From positions 1 to 64,000 of the forward strand of contig JAHDVE020000052.1 of NCBI GenBank assembly GCA_022606495.2: a stretch of 64,000 nt of DNA, written 5' to 3'. This stretch comes from Halesus radiatus. Lineage: Eukaryota > Arthropoda > Insecta > Trichoptera > Limnephilidae. Below, piece after piece: positions 48,340 to 58,539 of this stretch. A program made the translations under genes and the position numbers. The number at the start of each line of letters is the position of its first letter. The first letter of the stretch is position 1. Under the pieces are notes generated by a model. The model was not told the DNA's origin and did not search any database. It saw only the letters and a program-made list of their open reading frames with translations.

Positions 48340-48635
48340 TATTAACATTGACATTTATATTGGGAACATTTGTATTTGCAAAACATAGTAATTTATCTTC
48401 AATTAAGGTACATGTAAGATGAAGTTCCATTATGTTTGCCTGGTCTATATTAATTCCTAGCTAGACATATTACCTGTTCTAAGGAATTAAATATATGGTG
48501 GGTATCAAAATATCTAGTTGTAAGGTGTTTTATTATTTTTAAATTATTGTTGAAGCTCTTTTCAGTGGGATCCGAAATTTAACTAGAAAATAATAAAATG
48601 AAGATATAGAAGAAAGAAAGAAAAAAAAGCCATTT
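48340..48635 (+). repeat. Dispersed repeat R, copy 1
   Basis: It shares about 260 aligned bases with 55500-55765, including TTTGCAAAACATAGTAATT and TTTTATTATTTTTAAATTA, and ends AGAAGAAAGAAAGAAA. This copy has about 30 extra bases near 48453. No coding sequence; class unknown. Confidence 0.8.
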
Positions 48636-48838
48636 GGTAATATTTTTGCCGAAGGATGACAATTTGCAGTTTTTAACCTGCATTTTAAATGCAATCACTA
48701 CACCTAGATTTTGAGGTACTTATAGCGTAGTTTTCAAGAAGGTATTATTATTTTATTTCAAGACCTTTTGCAATAAATCAAGACCCTACCTACTATAATG
48801 ATCAGTAATTTCACCCCAGAAAAATTCAATTCATATTT

Positions 48839-49440
48839 GATACGATCGAGATGTGACCCTCGGTACACGAAGCTGCCCGCGCTCGGGGTCGTCATAAACC
48901 GACTTACACTTCCGGCAGCTTTCGCTGTTTCCATAAACATCAATTCGCGGTTTTTTTTTGCAAACAATCGCAGCGCGCACTGCAAAGGCAGGCCCACTTG
49001 CACATGCGCTACCCCGCAGCTGAACTACCAGAATAGTTTAATATCGACATGTGAACAGAAAATGAGTGCAGCAGCCAGCAGCTGTTGAGCAATCAATGTG
49101 TCCTTAAATCACGGCAAGGCGCAAGGAGCTATTGCAGCGAGCAGGGCGCAACAATGGGTCAAATCCTCCCCCTTCCTTGTCGCGTGCGAGGCGCCCTTCC
49201 GAAGAAAAAACTAGCCGAGGAAAGGCAGATGCGCTCTCAAAACAATCACCAAGAAAAAATAAAATAAATAATAGTGTTACGGATCGGTGTATAGGCGATG
49301 TAACAAAAGGCGCCGTTGTTGCAACCTTTGTGACATACGAGCATAAATCCTTTCATGGCGATGTCCACGCAAAAGAAGTTCGTTTCTTTCAAACCTACTC
49401 CATCCTACAATTACTATCTGAACGGCAACGAGTCTAATCT
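48839..49440. promoter_or_regulatory. GC-richer region about 2 kb upstream of the esg-like promoter (candidate enhancer)
   Basis: About 600 unrepeated bases with CAGCTG at 49079-49084 and several CACATG/CATGTG words. The ORFs of 60-101 codons overlap in three frames with no domain, as expected for GC-rich non-coding DNA. Confidence 0.35.
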
Positions 49441-51125
49441 GTTAGAGGACAGCAGCAATGCCGAGTTCTTTTATCCATCAAACACATAATTAATATGGGT
49501 ACCTTCGAAGCATTACTTAATGGAAATCTCATGTTTGAGTATTTGCACATCAACCCGTGCAAGCATGTTTTTTTAATATCCGGTGTCATGGTTTATTGTT
49601 ATTAAAATGTATGAATATGAACACACAATCCGATTAAAACATTCATCTCAAAGGTACATAAGTACGAATCAAAAATAAACTACTTACCTGCGTTTATTTT
49701 CTCGTATTACTCATTTGGTATATAACTAGCCACTTACAAAGAAACCCGCAAAATCAAATAGTCGATTTGTAAAAACATTCCGTGTCATTCCTTAGATTTC
49801 CCCATTCAATTATTAAAGAAACATCTACAGTACAATCGGTCGTCATCGATAATAAAATTTGCAAGCAATGCAGCATTTGACAAATATTAATTTGTAACCG
49901 AAAAAGCGCATCTCAAAAAGAAGCAGGTCGGTACCTACGTTAATATTATGAATAAAACGAATAGACTGATTGAAAAATACAGGTATAGGTGCCTACTGTA
50001 ATCTAGATAGATATATACACATATGCAGGAATAAAAACAAAAGGTGGTCCAGATGTCACCTTTATTGACTTGTTGGGTAAGTTTTTGGAGGCAGATTTTA
50101 AAAAACAAGATAGGCAAACACGCCTACGAAAAACCTGATATTCAATTCCCCTCTGAAGCTTAGTTCCAATCTAGAGGCTTGCTCCTTGAAAAATATATAT
50201 AATTCTTTGAAATCTCTTTTTGATTACATTATTCTGGAAATCATAAGTTTTGTAAATTTTAATAAATTATCTATAGGTTAAATTTTATTTGATTTCCATG
50301 CAAAAATGCTTTGAAAAATATTAGCTTCATCTACAACATGTACATTTATAGTTTGTATCTTTTACGTTTATATCTTTTCAACATTCGATTTATAGTTTAT
50401 ATCTTTTAGTATTTTTACCATTGATAAGTACGTAGATACGTCGGCAGGTAGGTACCTAAGTGATATTCAACATCAGGACGCAAAGTTAAAATTTTTAATT
50501 TTATTTAATTAAAAATCGTATTTCAGTTTCAACAAATATTTATTTATTACGGCATTACGCAAGGTGGGTAGGTAGGTACCTACTTATATTATGCCTTCAG
50601 GGTTGTCATTTGGGAAAAAAATAGTACTTACCTAAGCAAAAAGTATTATATTTAGCGTTTTGTAAATTTGACATCAGTGGGCAGTTTAAGTTTTAAAATA
50701 GATTATTTATTTTTCCCTAACGAAACTGAAGCCAAATGTCAATTTCATGTCTGTAAATACCTTCTAAGTGATTTTATTATTTAAAAAAAGCTTTGCAAAT
50801 ATTTACATGCACCTTTGAATTAAAATAGGCACAATTAAATCATTTTATCGAGATTCTTGCTTGTGTAGTGGTGGACACCTATAGTGGTTCAAATCGGTTC
50901 GAAATAGCTTGGAACACCCGTCCGCAGTTCCTCCTTACTCCGCAAAAGTTATATAATATAGTGCATCTCGTTAAAATAATTCTACTGCATCTAAGTCTTT
51001 AAATAATTTCTATAAAACCTGACCGTTTTGGCTAGGTATTTGATAAAAGCAAAATATCTGTAAAAATAATTTTTTTTTTAATTGTGGGAAAAAAATACTA
51101 AGCTTGTATAGAATGTACTAGTAAA
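49441..51125. other. AT-rich DNA immediately upstream of the promoter
   Basis: TAGGTACCTA words at about 50450 and 50573. No repeat or gene recognised. Confidence 0.45.
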
Positions 51126-51480
51126 CTACATCAACGATCTTCCCCCCGATAAAGTGATTATTGCATCGGCATGTAATTCGAACTCGGGGCTATACGATGC
51201 GGGCTGTGCGGTTGTGCGATATACGCTACAACCTGACGAGCGTCGCTCCCGCCAATTGCGCGAGGAATGGTTGGTGCATATCGCACCAGCCACCTGCGCA
51301 CCCCTCCACCCCACCACCCCTCCACCCAGGCCACGCCCTCCATTCACAAAGCGAAGTCAGAGGCTCCCGTGATTGGTCCGGGGACCTCACCAGCCGGCAC
51401 CTGATTGGCCCGCCCGCACGTGCTGGTAGCGGCGCGCGCTCTGTCGGCGCAAGCAGCGGGAGGGGTATATAACGGAACCG
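51126..51480 (+). promoter_or_regulatory. GC-rich promoter of the esg-like gene
   Basis: A GC- and CpG-rich block ends in a TATA box. It holds two inverted CCAAT boxes (ATTGG at 51372-51376 and 51404-51408), two CACCTG E-boxes (51291-51296 and 51398-51403, the Snail-family binding word) and one CACGTG (51417-51422). CACCTG sites in the promoter of a Snail-family gene fit autoregulation or cross-regulation; that part is inference. Confidence 0.6.
51466..51472 (+). promoter_or_regulatory. TATA box (TATATAA)
   Basis: GGGGTATATAACGG lies at the downstream edge of the GC-rich block and 263 bases before the start codon. Transcription would be expected to start about 30 bases on, near 51496-51500, giving a 5' UTR of about 235 bases with no upstream ATG that I can see. 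The initiator match is weak. Confidence 0.65.
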
Positions 51481-51734
51481 CTTTCTAGAGACTGACCATA
51501 ACTGGATACGTCGTCGTTCGCGAAGGTTGTTCTCTCAGCCCAGTGCCTGCGAGCTTTATTGAGAATTTTACAAGTATTGGATTGTGTTATTGTGATCATT
51601 ACCGTGTTGTGGATTTTATTGGATTTTACGCCGATTTTGTTTTTTTTGTGAACTCGCCGCAGTATATTGTGGTTTAGAGTTGTCTTCGCAGTGAATTTGG
51701 AGATTTGAAGTGTTTTTGAGTTTTGATTGAAGTG

Positions 51735-51870
51735 ATGTTAGTGGAAGAAGTGAGGTTGTCCCGCAGCATCATGCAGAGGAACTACAGCCACTGTCCACTC
51801 AAGAAGAGGCCCGTGCCCCTCTCCGCCAGGGAGGAGCGCCCGCCTGCCGTCACATACAAATATGAACAAG
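51735..51870 (+). CDS. esg: esg-like coding exon 1
   Basis: This exon codes for 45 residues plus one base. It carries MLVEEVRLSRSI followed by the diagnostic NYSHCPLKKRPV, which corresponds to MLVEKNYSKCPLKKRPV in Drosophila Escargot; the window protein has about ten extra residues between MLVE and NYS. It ends AACAAG|GTATGTT, a good splice donor. The reading frame runs on past the donor to a stop at 51923, but that tail (GMLILPKYI...) has no family similarity and is intronic. The exon is clearly more GC-rich than the intron beside it. Confidence 0.9.
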
Positions 51871-54476
51871 GTATGTTAATTTTACCAAAATATATCATTT
51901 TCACTAGGTACAAGATTAAATAAAATACATTTTTTGAAGACTTTTTAATTTTTTAAATATTTTTCACAATGCAAAAATTTTATCGACTAAATTTAAAATT
52001 AACATTTTTTAAAATTAAAAATCGCACATCAAACTAAAGGTGATAAAATTTTGAACTTTTAATTGATAGTAAAATTTAGTCAAATGTAGTTTTTCGCAAA
52101 ATTGTATTTTTAAAAATCTTTTAAAAATAAAAATAAAATGATTCCGGACAATTCATATCGATTAAAAATCTACTCAGTTCAATTAAAATACCATTTTTTG
52201 ACATTTCCTGAAAAAAATCATTATCTACGATCTCCAGGTAGCGCTGTTGAATATTAACGCGTTTAAGTGAATTGTAAATGATTCCTACGATAACGTAGAC
52301 CAGAAACTTTTTTGCTTTCATTTTCGTTTGACCATAAAATCGGTATTTTCTTTCCGAAAACATAGCAGCTCTAAAATGGTATTTTCATAACATAGCTTGA
52401 AATATTAATAGTATTTCGGGGGACATATGTCGTTCATCAGTAAGTAACGTAAACGTTCATTATTAAAACGTTTAGTTTTTGTAAAAAAATGTAGTATTAA
52501 TAGGTCAGTAAAAATATTAGATATTCACGAACATTTGATTAAAATAAAAATAAATACCAATTTTATTACGGGAATCAAACAGCAAATAATTATGTACCGA
52601 CGTTAGTCACAATTTTTAATACCCACCTTTTTCGAAATATTTCTATTTAAACAAATAAAATTAAATGATAATAAAATATTTCGTTTAACATACTCTTTTA
52701 ATAAATAAATACCGACACTTAAAAAAATTAATTAAAAAAAAACTTTTTTTTTACTTATGATGATACCACAAAGTGAATTTGTGTTTATCGAAGATATAAA
52801 TAACCCACCGCTAATAATTTATTTGCTGAGTTTATTTGAGCGCTTATACGGATAATTTTTTATGTGCATATTATTAGTGGATGTTAATTGCTAATGAGCG
52901 TTACGCGGATTTGTCGATCCAGCGGCGGCTGCGGAATCTGTAATCTCCTACCAGGGGACTAGCGCCGGAGCGGTGCTGCCGGGGGCGCCAGGCAAACATT
53001 ATCTCCGCCTCCCGACCAACCAACCGACTCACATCCAACCAACGTCTTTATTTCTTGTGCAAGTATTGTCGCACACGTAGAGCTGCATAAGCAATAACTG
53101 TTTACAGTTAGGGTGGTCTTAAAGAAATTAAAATCTGTGTGTTCACTTCAGTAGGTAAATCGGAATTAATGATAGAATAAATAGATAGACCTTATTTCAT
53201 TTCTATGTTTTTACATTTAATCATCAAAAACGATAACTAATTTATTTATTTTTTCACAGAAATGGATGACAATGAGCCTGAAAACCTGAGCACCAAGCCT
53301 GAGGACCTCTCTCGTACTGGAAACTATCCCAGCAAGGCTTCTTCTCCCGCTGTCGGAGCCGCCCCAGCACCTTCTCCGCCCCGCTACTGGTACTCCATGC
53401 CAGCACAGTCTCCAGTTGCCACCCATCTGCAGCCCCATGTGCCCGCCCATGTCACATCGGCGCCGCTGTCACCCTACCTGCCGACTCATCTCCCGGCGCA
53501 ACTACCCGCGCATCTGTCAGCTCATCTGTCGGCACACCTCCCCGCCCATCTGCCAACACACCTGCCCACTCATCTTCAGACTCACCTTCCCGCCCACTTC
53601 CCGGCTCAGCTGCCACCCTACCCATCCCGCCCAGTTCCCCTGGAGCCCCTGAACCTTAACTCACCCACCGAGCAATACTGCTCCTGGCCTCGCCCATCCC
53701 CGCCCTACACTACCTACTTGCCCACGGGCTACCCTGAGTCCTACAGTGGTCTGTCCCCGCGCACCGCCTGCTCTCCTCCTGCTCACTCCCACCACTCGCA
53801 CTCCTCTCACTCGCCTCACTCTCCTCACTCCCCTCACTCCCCACCCGCCCTATCGCCCGTGTCTCTGTCCTCGGGGCCCACCTCCCCAGGAGCGGGAGAG
53901 CTCTCTCCGCCCGGCAGCGTCAGCTCCGACTCTGGAATCTCAGCCGGATCTGTTCCCCGTCGCCGCCGCGAGAGCGCCGCCCGCTACCAGTGCCCCGACT
54001 GTGGCAAGTCCTACTCCACCTACTCCGGCCTCAGCAAGCACAGCCAGTTCCACTGCGCTGCCGCCGAGGGCAACCTCGCCAAGAAGTCCTTCAGCTGCAA
54101 GTACTGCTCCAAGGTGTACACCTCCCTTGGCGCGCTGAAGATGCACATCCGCACGCACACGCTGCCCTGCAAGTGCCACCTGTGCGGTAAGGCCTTTTCC
54201 CGGCCCTGGCTGCTTCAGGGGCACATTCGCACGCACACCGGCGAGAAGCCCTTCTCATGCCACCACTGCCGGCGCGCCTTCGCCGACCGCTCCAATCTGC
54301 GCGCGCACCTTCAGACCCACTCCGAGGTCAAGAAGTACTCGTGCGTCTCCTGCAGCAAGACCTTCTCGCGCATGTCCTTGCTCAGTAAGCACCTTGAGGG
54401 CGGCTGCCCCGGCTACTGCCCCTCGGGAGCCCCCCCGCCCTACGAGTACAGGCCGGAGGAGATGGCCGCCTATTGA
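51735..54476 (+). CDS. esg: Escargot/Snail-family C2H2 zinc-finger transcription factor (two coding exons)
   Basis: The CDS joins 51735-51870 and 53260-54476 to give 450 residues. Snail-family proteins are nuclear repressors that bind CAGGTG-type E-boxes; Escargot acts in insect stem-cell maintenance, neuroblasts and imaginal cells (family knowledge). Seen in the sequence: an N-terminal NYSHCPLKKRPV motif; tandem CtBP-type motifs PENLSTK (about 52-58) and PEDLSRT (59-65); a low-complexity LPAH repeat (119-162); a His/Ser/Pro run (about 221-241); then five C2H2 fingers starting at Cys290, 325, 351, 379 and 407. Finger 1 ends in HC and finger 5 in EGGC, as in the family. The fingers and the MLVE start look closer to Drosophila Escargot than to Snail or Worniu, as far as I recall those proteins. 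The ATG at 51735 is the first in frame, with G at -3; an internal Met13 is possible. Not excluded: the single snail-like orthologue of a lineage with fewer paralogues. Confidence 0.93.
51871..53259 (+). other. Phase-1 intron of the esg-like gene
   Basis: The intron is 1,389 bp, starts GTATGTT and ends in a pyrimidine-rich TTTATTTTTTCACAG. The single G at the end of exon 1 joins AA of exon 2 to make a Glu codon, so the frame is kept exactly (...KYEQ-E-MDDNEPENLS). The first kilobase is very AT-rich and holds no ORF worth reporting. The last 400 bp contain a GC-rich island, listed separately. Drosophila esg and sna are intronless as far as I recall, so an intron just after the N-terminal motif sets this gene apart. 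Confidence 0.85.
52870..53075. promoter_or_regulatory. GC-rich island in the esg-like intron (candidate intronic enhancer)
   Basis: About 200 GC-rich, non-repetitive bases stand out in an AT-rich intron. There is no ORF continuous with the exons and no repeat-family match. It could be a conserved regulatory element; that is inferred only from composition and position. Confidence 0.35.
53260..54476 (+). CDS. esg: esg-like coding exon 2 (CtBP motifs, repeat, five zinc fingers)
   Basis: The exon opens AA-ATGGATGAC and ends at the TGA at 54474-54476. It encodes the CtBP-type motifs at once, then a Pro/His/Ser-rich linker with eleven four-residue units (53478-53609), an SHHSHSSHSPHSPHSP run, RRRRES just before the fingers, and the C-terminal finger array. 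The linker between fingers 4 and 5 and the TGEKPF linker between 3 and 4 are intact; every zinc-ligand Cys and His is present. The tail after finger 5 is short (PGYCPSGAPPPYEYRPEEMAAY, split here as PGYCPSGAPPP and YEYRPEEMAAY). Codon use is strongly GC3-biased, unlike anything else in the window. Confidence 0.95.
53478..53609 (+). repeat. 12-bp coding minisatellite (LPAH-type tetrapeptide x11)
   Basis: Eleven consecutive in-frame units read LPTH, LPAQ, LPAH, LSAH, LSAH, LPAH, LPTH, LPTH, LQTH, LPAH, FPAQ. The DNA unit is about CTGCCCGCCCAT. Synonymous changes among units show that it is not a brand-new expansion. It lies in the linker between the CtBP motifs and the zinc fingers, where Snail proteins vary most. 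Confidence 0.9.
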
Positions 54477-54678
54477 TACCTCGGGACTACTCGATCCCGC
54501 TAACTGTGCCTTAGATATTTATTTAATCGAAAAGACTGAAAAAAAGGGTCCATATTTCATTTTAGAAGTGTAACTTCCTCTCATTGATTCGAAAAGCTTA
54601 CAAAAAATTGTGTCAAAAAACCATGTACAAAATTAAACAATTCATTTAATGCAGTGTGCTTAAAATTTGCCATAGAGG

Positions 54679-54684
54679 AATAAA
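54679..54684 (+). terminator. Polyadenylation signal AATAAA (proximal)
   Basis: GAGGAATAAATTCTC lies about 200 bases after the stop codon. It is the first canonical signal downstream of the gene. Confidence 0.5.
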
Positions 54685-55176
54685 TTCTCGATAAATAGAT
54701 CTTGCCCTTAATTCCAACAATGTATAAAATATATCCTTAATGATTGCATCCTATATAATAATATATTATAGTTTTAAGTCGATCAGATTACCCGTAATGT
54801 AAGTTATTTGTATTGTATAAGTATGTTGTTTGTACTTCGAGCAGTGCGATAGGGGCTGTATGCTAGTCACGAGGGTTCTATACTCTAATATAAAACGTTT
54901 GTACAGATCTCGCGGAAATGTAAGAATTAAGGCAAGTTTAATCGACCCGACTTGTTCAATCATGTTTCATAGAATTAATAATGTAGCCATGTACAGAGTG
55001 CCTTAACAGATAAAGTAATTAATATATTTTTTATAGACTTTATTATTAGAACATATTACTATATACCTAATATAAAAACCTTTCCCGAAGCTGGGACAAT
55101 ATTCCGAAACGTGTTTATACCATTCATTGTGAAAAATATGTCAAAGAAAACTAAAAGATGATGAAAAATACAAAAA

Positions 55177-55186
55177 AATAAATAAA
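55177..55186 (+). terminator. Polyadenylation signal (distal, two overlapping AATAAA)
   Basis: Two overlapping AATAAA hexamers lie about 700 bases after the stop codon; a dispersed repeat begins about 300 bases further on. Confidence 0.35.
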
Positions 55187-55499
55187 CAATGATACCTACT
55201 AATTAATTTTTTCGTTTCATTAATCATGTGCATACTTCAACACCCTACCAGCAGTACATACCTACAATGTATTGATCATTACTCATAGCATAGTACAAAA
55301 GTGTTATTAATTACGAGTTGAAAAATATTATTTTGTGAACACATGTTCCCCAATCAGTAGGTACCTACGCTTAAACTAAAACATTCCTTTAGAAATGGAT
55401 TTTAATGAAAAAGAATTGATGTTAAAGGGAATGTCAGGAAACTATACGTTTATATGAACGCAAATGGACGGAATATCCATGAAAGACCATACGAATTTA

Positions 55500-55765
55500 T
55501 TTTATTCATTTACATTGGGAATATTAGTATTTGCAAAACATAGTAATTAATCATCAATTGAGGAACACGTAAGTTGAAGTTGCATTATGTTTGCCTGTTC
55601 TAAGGAATTAAATATGTTTTGGGTATCAAAATATCGAGTTGCAAGGTGTTTTATTATTTTTAAATTACTGTTGAAGCTCTTTTCGGTGGGTTCCGAAATT
55701 GTACAAGAAAAAAATAAAATGAAGATATAGAAGAAAGAAAGAAAAAGAAAACAAAGAAATTTACG
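55500..55765 (+). repeat. Dispersed repeat R, copy 2
   Basis: Same orientation as 48340-48635; the two copies flank the esg-like gene. The GAAA-rich 3' end suggests a retroelement tail. Confidence 0.8.
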
Positions 55766-56037
55766 TACTATTAAAAGAATGTGTGATAGAAATACGTGAT
55801 TATTGTAAATTCATTTCAAGAGTTCGAAAAATGGATGAATCAACGAACGTATGAATCGGCACACCTTTTAAAAGTTTTAACAGTTTTTTATTTTTTTTAT
55901 TTAAAAAATAATAAATAATTACTTGGGTTAGATTAGGTTTTCAGGGTAGGTTTTTTCGTACTTTTAATAAGTTTATGTCACTTTTTAAAATTGTGCCGAT
56001 TCATACGTGTCTAGATTTATCATGGAACCCCAAAAAC

Positions 56038-56127
56038 TGAAGAATGTGTATGAGACGATGAATGCTAGGACAGAGTTGTGTTACGTTGCATCGTCTCTGC
56101 ATGCTTCAATTAATGTATTAGTTAGTT
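56038..56127 (+). repeat. LINE A 3' remnant
   Basis: AAGAATGTGTATGAGACGAT and a short TTAGTTAGTTG end suggest a decayed LINE A 3' end. Most of the interior is unrecognisable. Confidence 0.4.
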
Positions 56128-56609
56128 GTTTTGTTGGAGATAGAATTTCGCATAAGAAATTGCTTAAATAAGCAATATAGTCGTTATTTATGAAAGAGAA
56201 TAATTATTTATAATATGAATGAATACTAATCAATACTCATATTTTCTGATAAGGTTTCTGATCAGATTGGTAAAACGCTGGGAAAATAATTATGTTGGAT
56301 AGATAATCACCACCGGCGTTAGTCAGCGATCAAAGTGAGTCAGTATTAATTCAGTTATACCTACTAGACATTGTTTCGTGTATAATAACTCCAAGCAGTG
56401 CCGACGTATGTTCAATCAGAATGTGGGTTTTCAAGCCAAAGTCCAGATGGAATCAACGCAAACAGATGCTAAGTAGAATTCGTATGCACGTTTGAAATGC
56501 AATTGGAAACATTTCAAATATATTTTTAAATTATTCCAATTTTAATAGATATAAATAAATATATTTGATAATTTCTTCAAATGATTGATAACTTTGTGGC
56601 ATCATTATT

Positions 56610-56691
56610 AATTATATAATTGAAAATACACTTTGTATATACCACTTTACAAAAAGTGGCATATACAAAGTGTATTTTCAATTATATAAAT
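56610..56691. repeat. 82-bp near-perfect palindrome
   Basis: Two 39-base arms (56610-56648 and 56653-56691) are complementary except at two positions, with a 4-base loop. Each arm contains GAAAATACACTTTGTATAT, shared with 21440-21468 next to a hammerhead-like signature. Confidence 0.85.
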
Positions 56692-58539
56692 ATATTTGAC
56701 ATTATTTTACCATTCGTTTGATTATTTACGCTAAATATACTTAAAAATGGTTTAAGGAAAAGATTTTTTTGAGGAATCCGTAAATTTAGAGGATATGAAG
56801 TAATATAATTGCATTAGTAGATAAAATTAAGTAAGTTAGTAATAAAAAGATAAAATAATTGTAATACACTATCAGATACGACTAGACAAATAAAACAATG
56901 ACTAAATTTAAAAAAAAATGAAATCAAACTTTGAATTATTAAAATAGGTCATTCGATTATTGCTAACTGCTGTAATACACATTTTTACACGTGCCTATTC
57001 AATTTTAATGTATCTTTGTCTCTAGGTATATGAAATTTAATTTTAATTTTTACATTTACTCTCACCTGGATTATAAAAAGTACCAAAATATAACATATGT
57101 ATACAACCTAACCTGTATACACCTTTATAATATCTTAAAACTTCTTCCATATCTTTGGTATATTTTGTTTATTTAATTATATATATTATGTACTTCCTAC
57201 GTCTGTCTCGACGCAGGAATGTTCCCAGTGAGACATACATCGAACATACCTTTGTAATTATATTTTTCCAAGATTAATAAAAATCATATTAAAAAAATAT
57301 ATTGCAAGAGCAGAAACACAACATGACCATTAAAAGAAATGCATAAAATAACTAATGAAAAGAGCAAGTAAGAGTAAAAAAATTCTTGCACACATCATAT
57401 AATTTTTATAGAAAATATATCTCTAATCAGAAAATGCATTCCCGAGATGGTCTTGAAATGGGTCCAAGTGTTATTAAAATTACATGGTAATAGTTTATTG
57501 AGTAGGTATATTTTAAATTATATATGAAATGCAATTTATTGTTTAACATTTATTACGTCCACGTTCAAACATAAAAAGTAAAAATTTCTACATTAAATTC
57601 ATACGTGCATTGCCATCTATCGACGAACCCATTAAGTAGACACCCTTAATGTTGATCATCTATTGCGGTGACGCGCAACCGGCGGCCCGAGATGCATTTC
57701 GTGCAGCTCTCTTGGCAAAAAAAACCAACACCTCGCGCGTAGAAAATTTTTCGCCGGCGGCGCTTTCTTTGTACTCGCTATAATTGATATTTTGAATAGA
57801 TTCGATTTCATAGGGTAAACAACAAAATGTTGTTTCTGAAAACATGGACATATATTTAAGTAATGGCAATCGTTCGGATTTCCAGATGCTACGATCAAAA
57901 TATTTAACGATTTCCGTTCTGTTTTACAAAATATTAAAGGTTATTACGACATACTTGTTTCAATACTTTGAATAGCCGCCCAAAAAATTACAAGCAATCA
58001 ATTAAAACATTAACATGTTTTTTACGTAGTGGAAAATTTGGCGAAATTTTGTGCGTTTTGTGATGGTTTTTAGATGGCTGACGTTTTACAAAATACAAAA
58101 AGGTTACGTGATCGAATTTCATTTAAAAGCACTGACTTACGAAATTAATATTTTTAAATACATTTGATATGGCATCTAAAGATTTAGCATTAAGTTTTCA
58201 TGAAATGCCATATTTTAGGTAGGTACCCAACATAATACATATAATGTCTCCGGCAGTTGGGACGTTTGCGCGGTATTCGCATTAACAAATATTATGGTAC
58301 CTACTTACTTATTACAAAATGTTATGCAGTTAGGTATTTAAAAAAAAGGATCCTTATTCCAATCTCTCACAATTAGAGCCTTAAGCCATTTGCAATATTG
58401 GTGCAACCAATTGATCATAATGACAACACCCGTACCGAAAATATTAACGTTTCGTACCGCAAGAACAATAATTATTCAGCCCGCATTCGCACTGGGTAAA
58501 GTCCGTTTTTTACGGTTCAGTCAGGTTCGATAGGCGCTT
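56692..58539. other. AT-rich intergenic DNA
   Basis: The stretch 57650-57780 is GC-richer, with a minus frame of 69-80 codons and no domain. Confidence 0.45.

Larger units (their letters stand above)
54477..55190 (+). other. 3' UTR of the esg-like gene
   Basis: AT-rich sequence follows the stop without a recognisable repeat. AATAAA at 54679-54684 would give a UTR of about 220 bases; overlapping AATAAA signals at 55177-55186 would give about 730 bases. I cannot choose between them from sequence. Confidence 0.5.

Noticed and set aside
48798..49437. Overlapping frames of 60-101 codons upstream of the esg-like gene
   Set aside because: They overlap in several frames and both strands without domains, as in GC-rich non-coding DNA.
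51153..51599. Frames of 61-103 codons in the promoter region
   Set aside because: They cross the TATA box and expected start site and overlap in four frames; promoter GC content explains them.
53940..54236. 98-codon minus-strand frame and several plus-strand frames inside exon 2
   Set aside because: Shadows of the strongly GC3-biased zinc-finger coding sequence.
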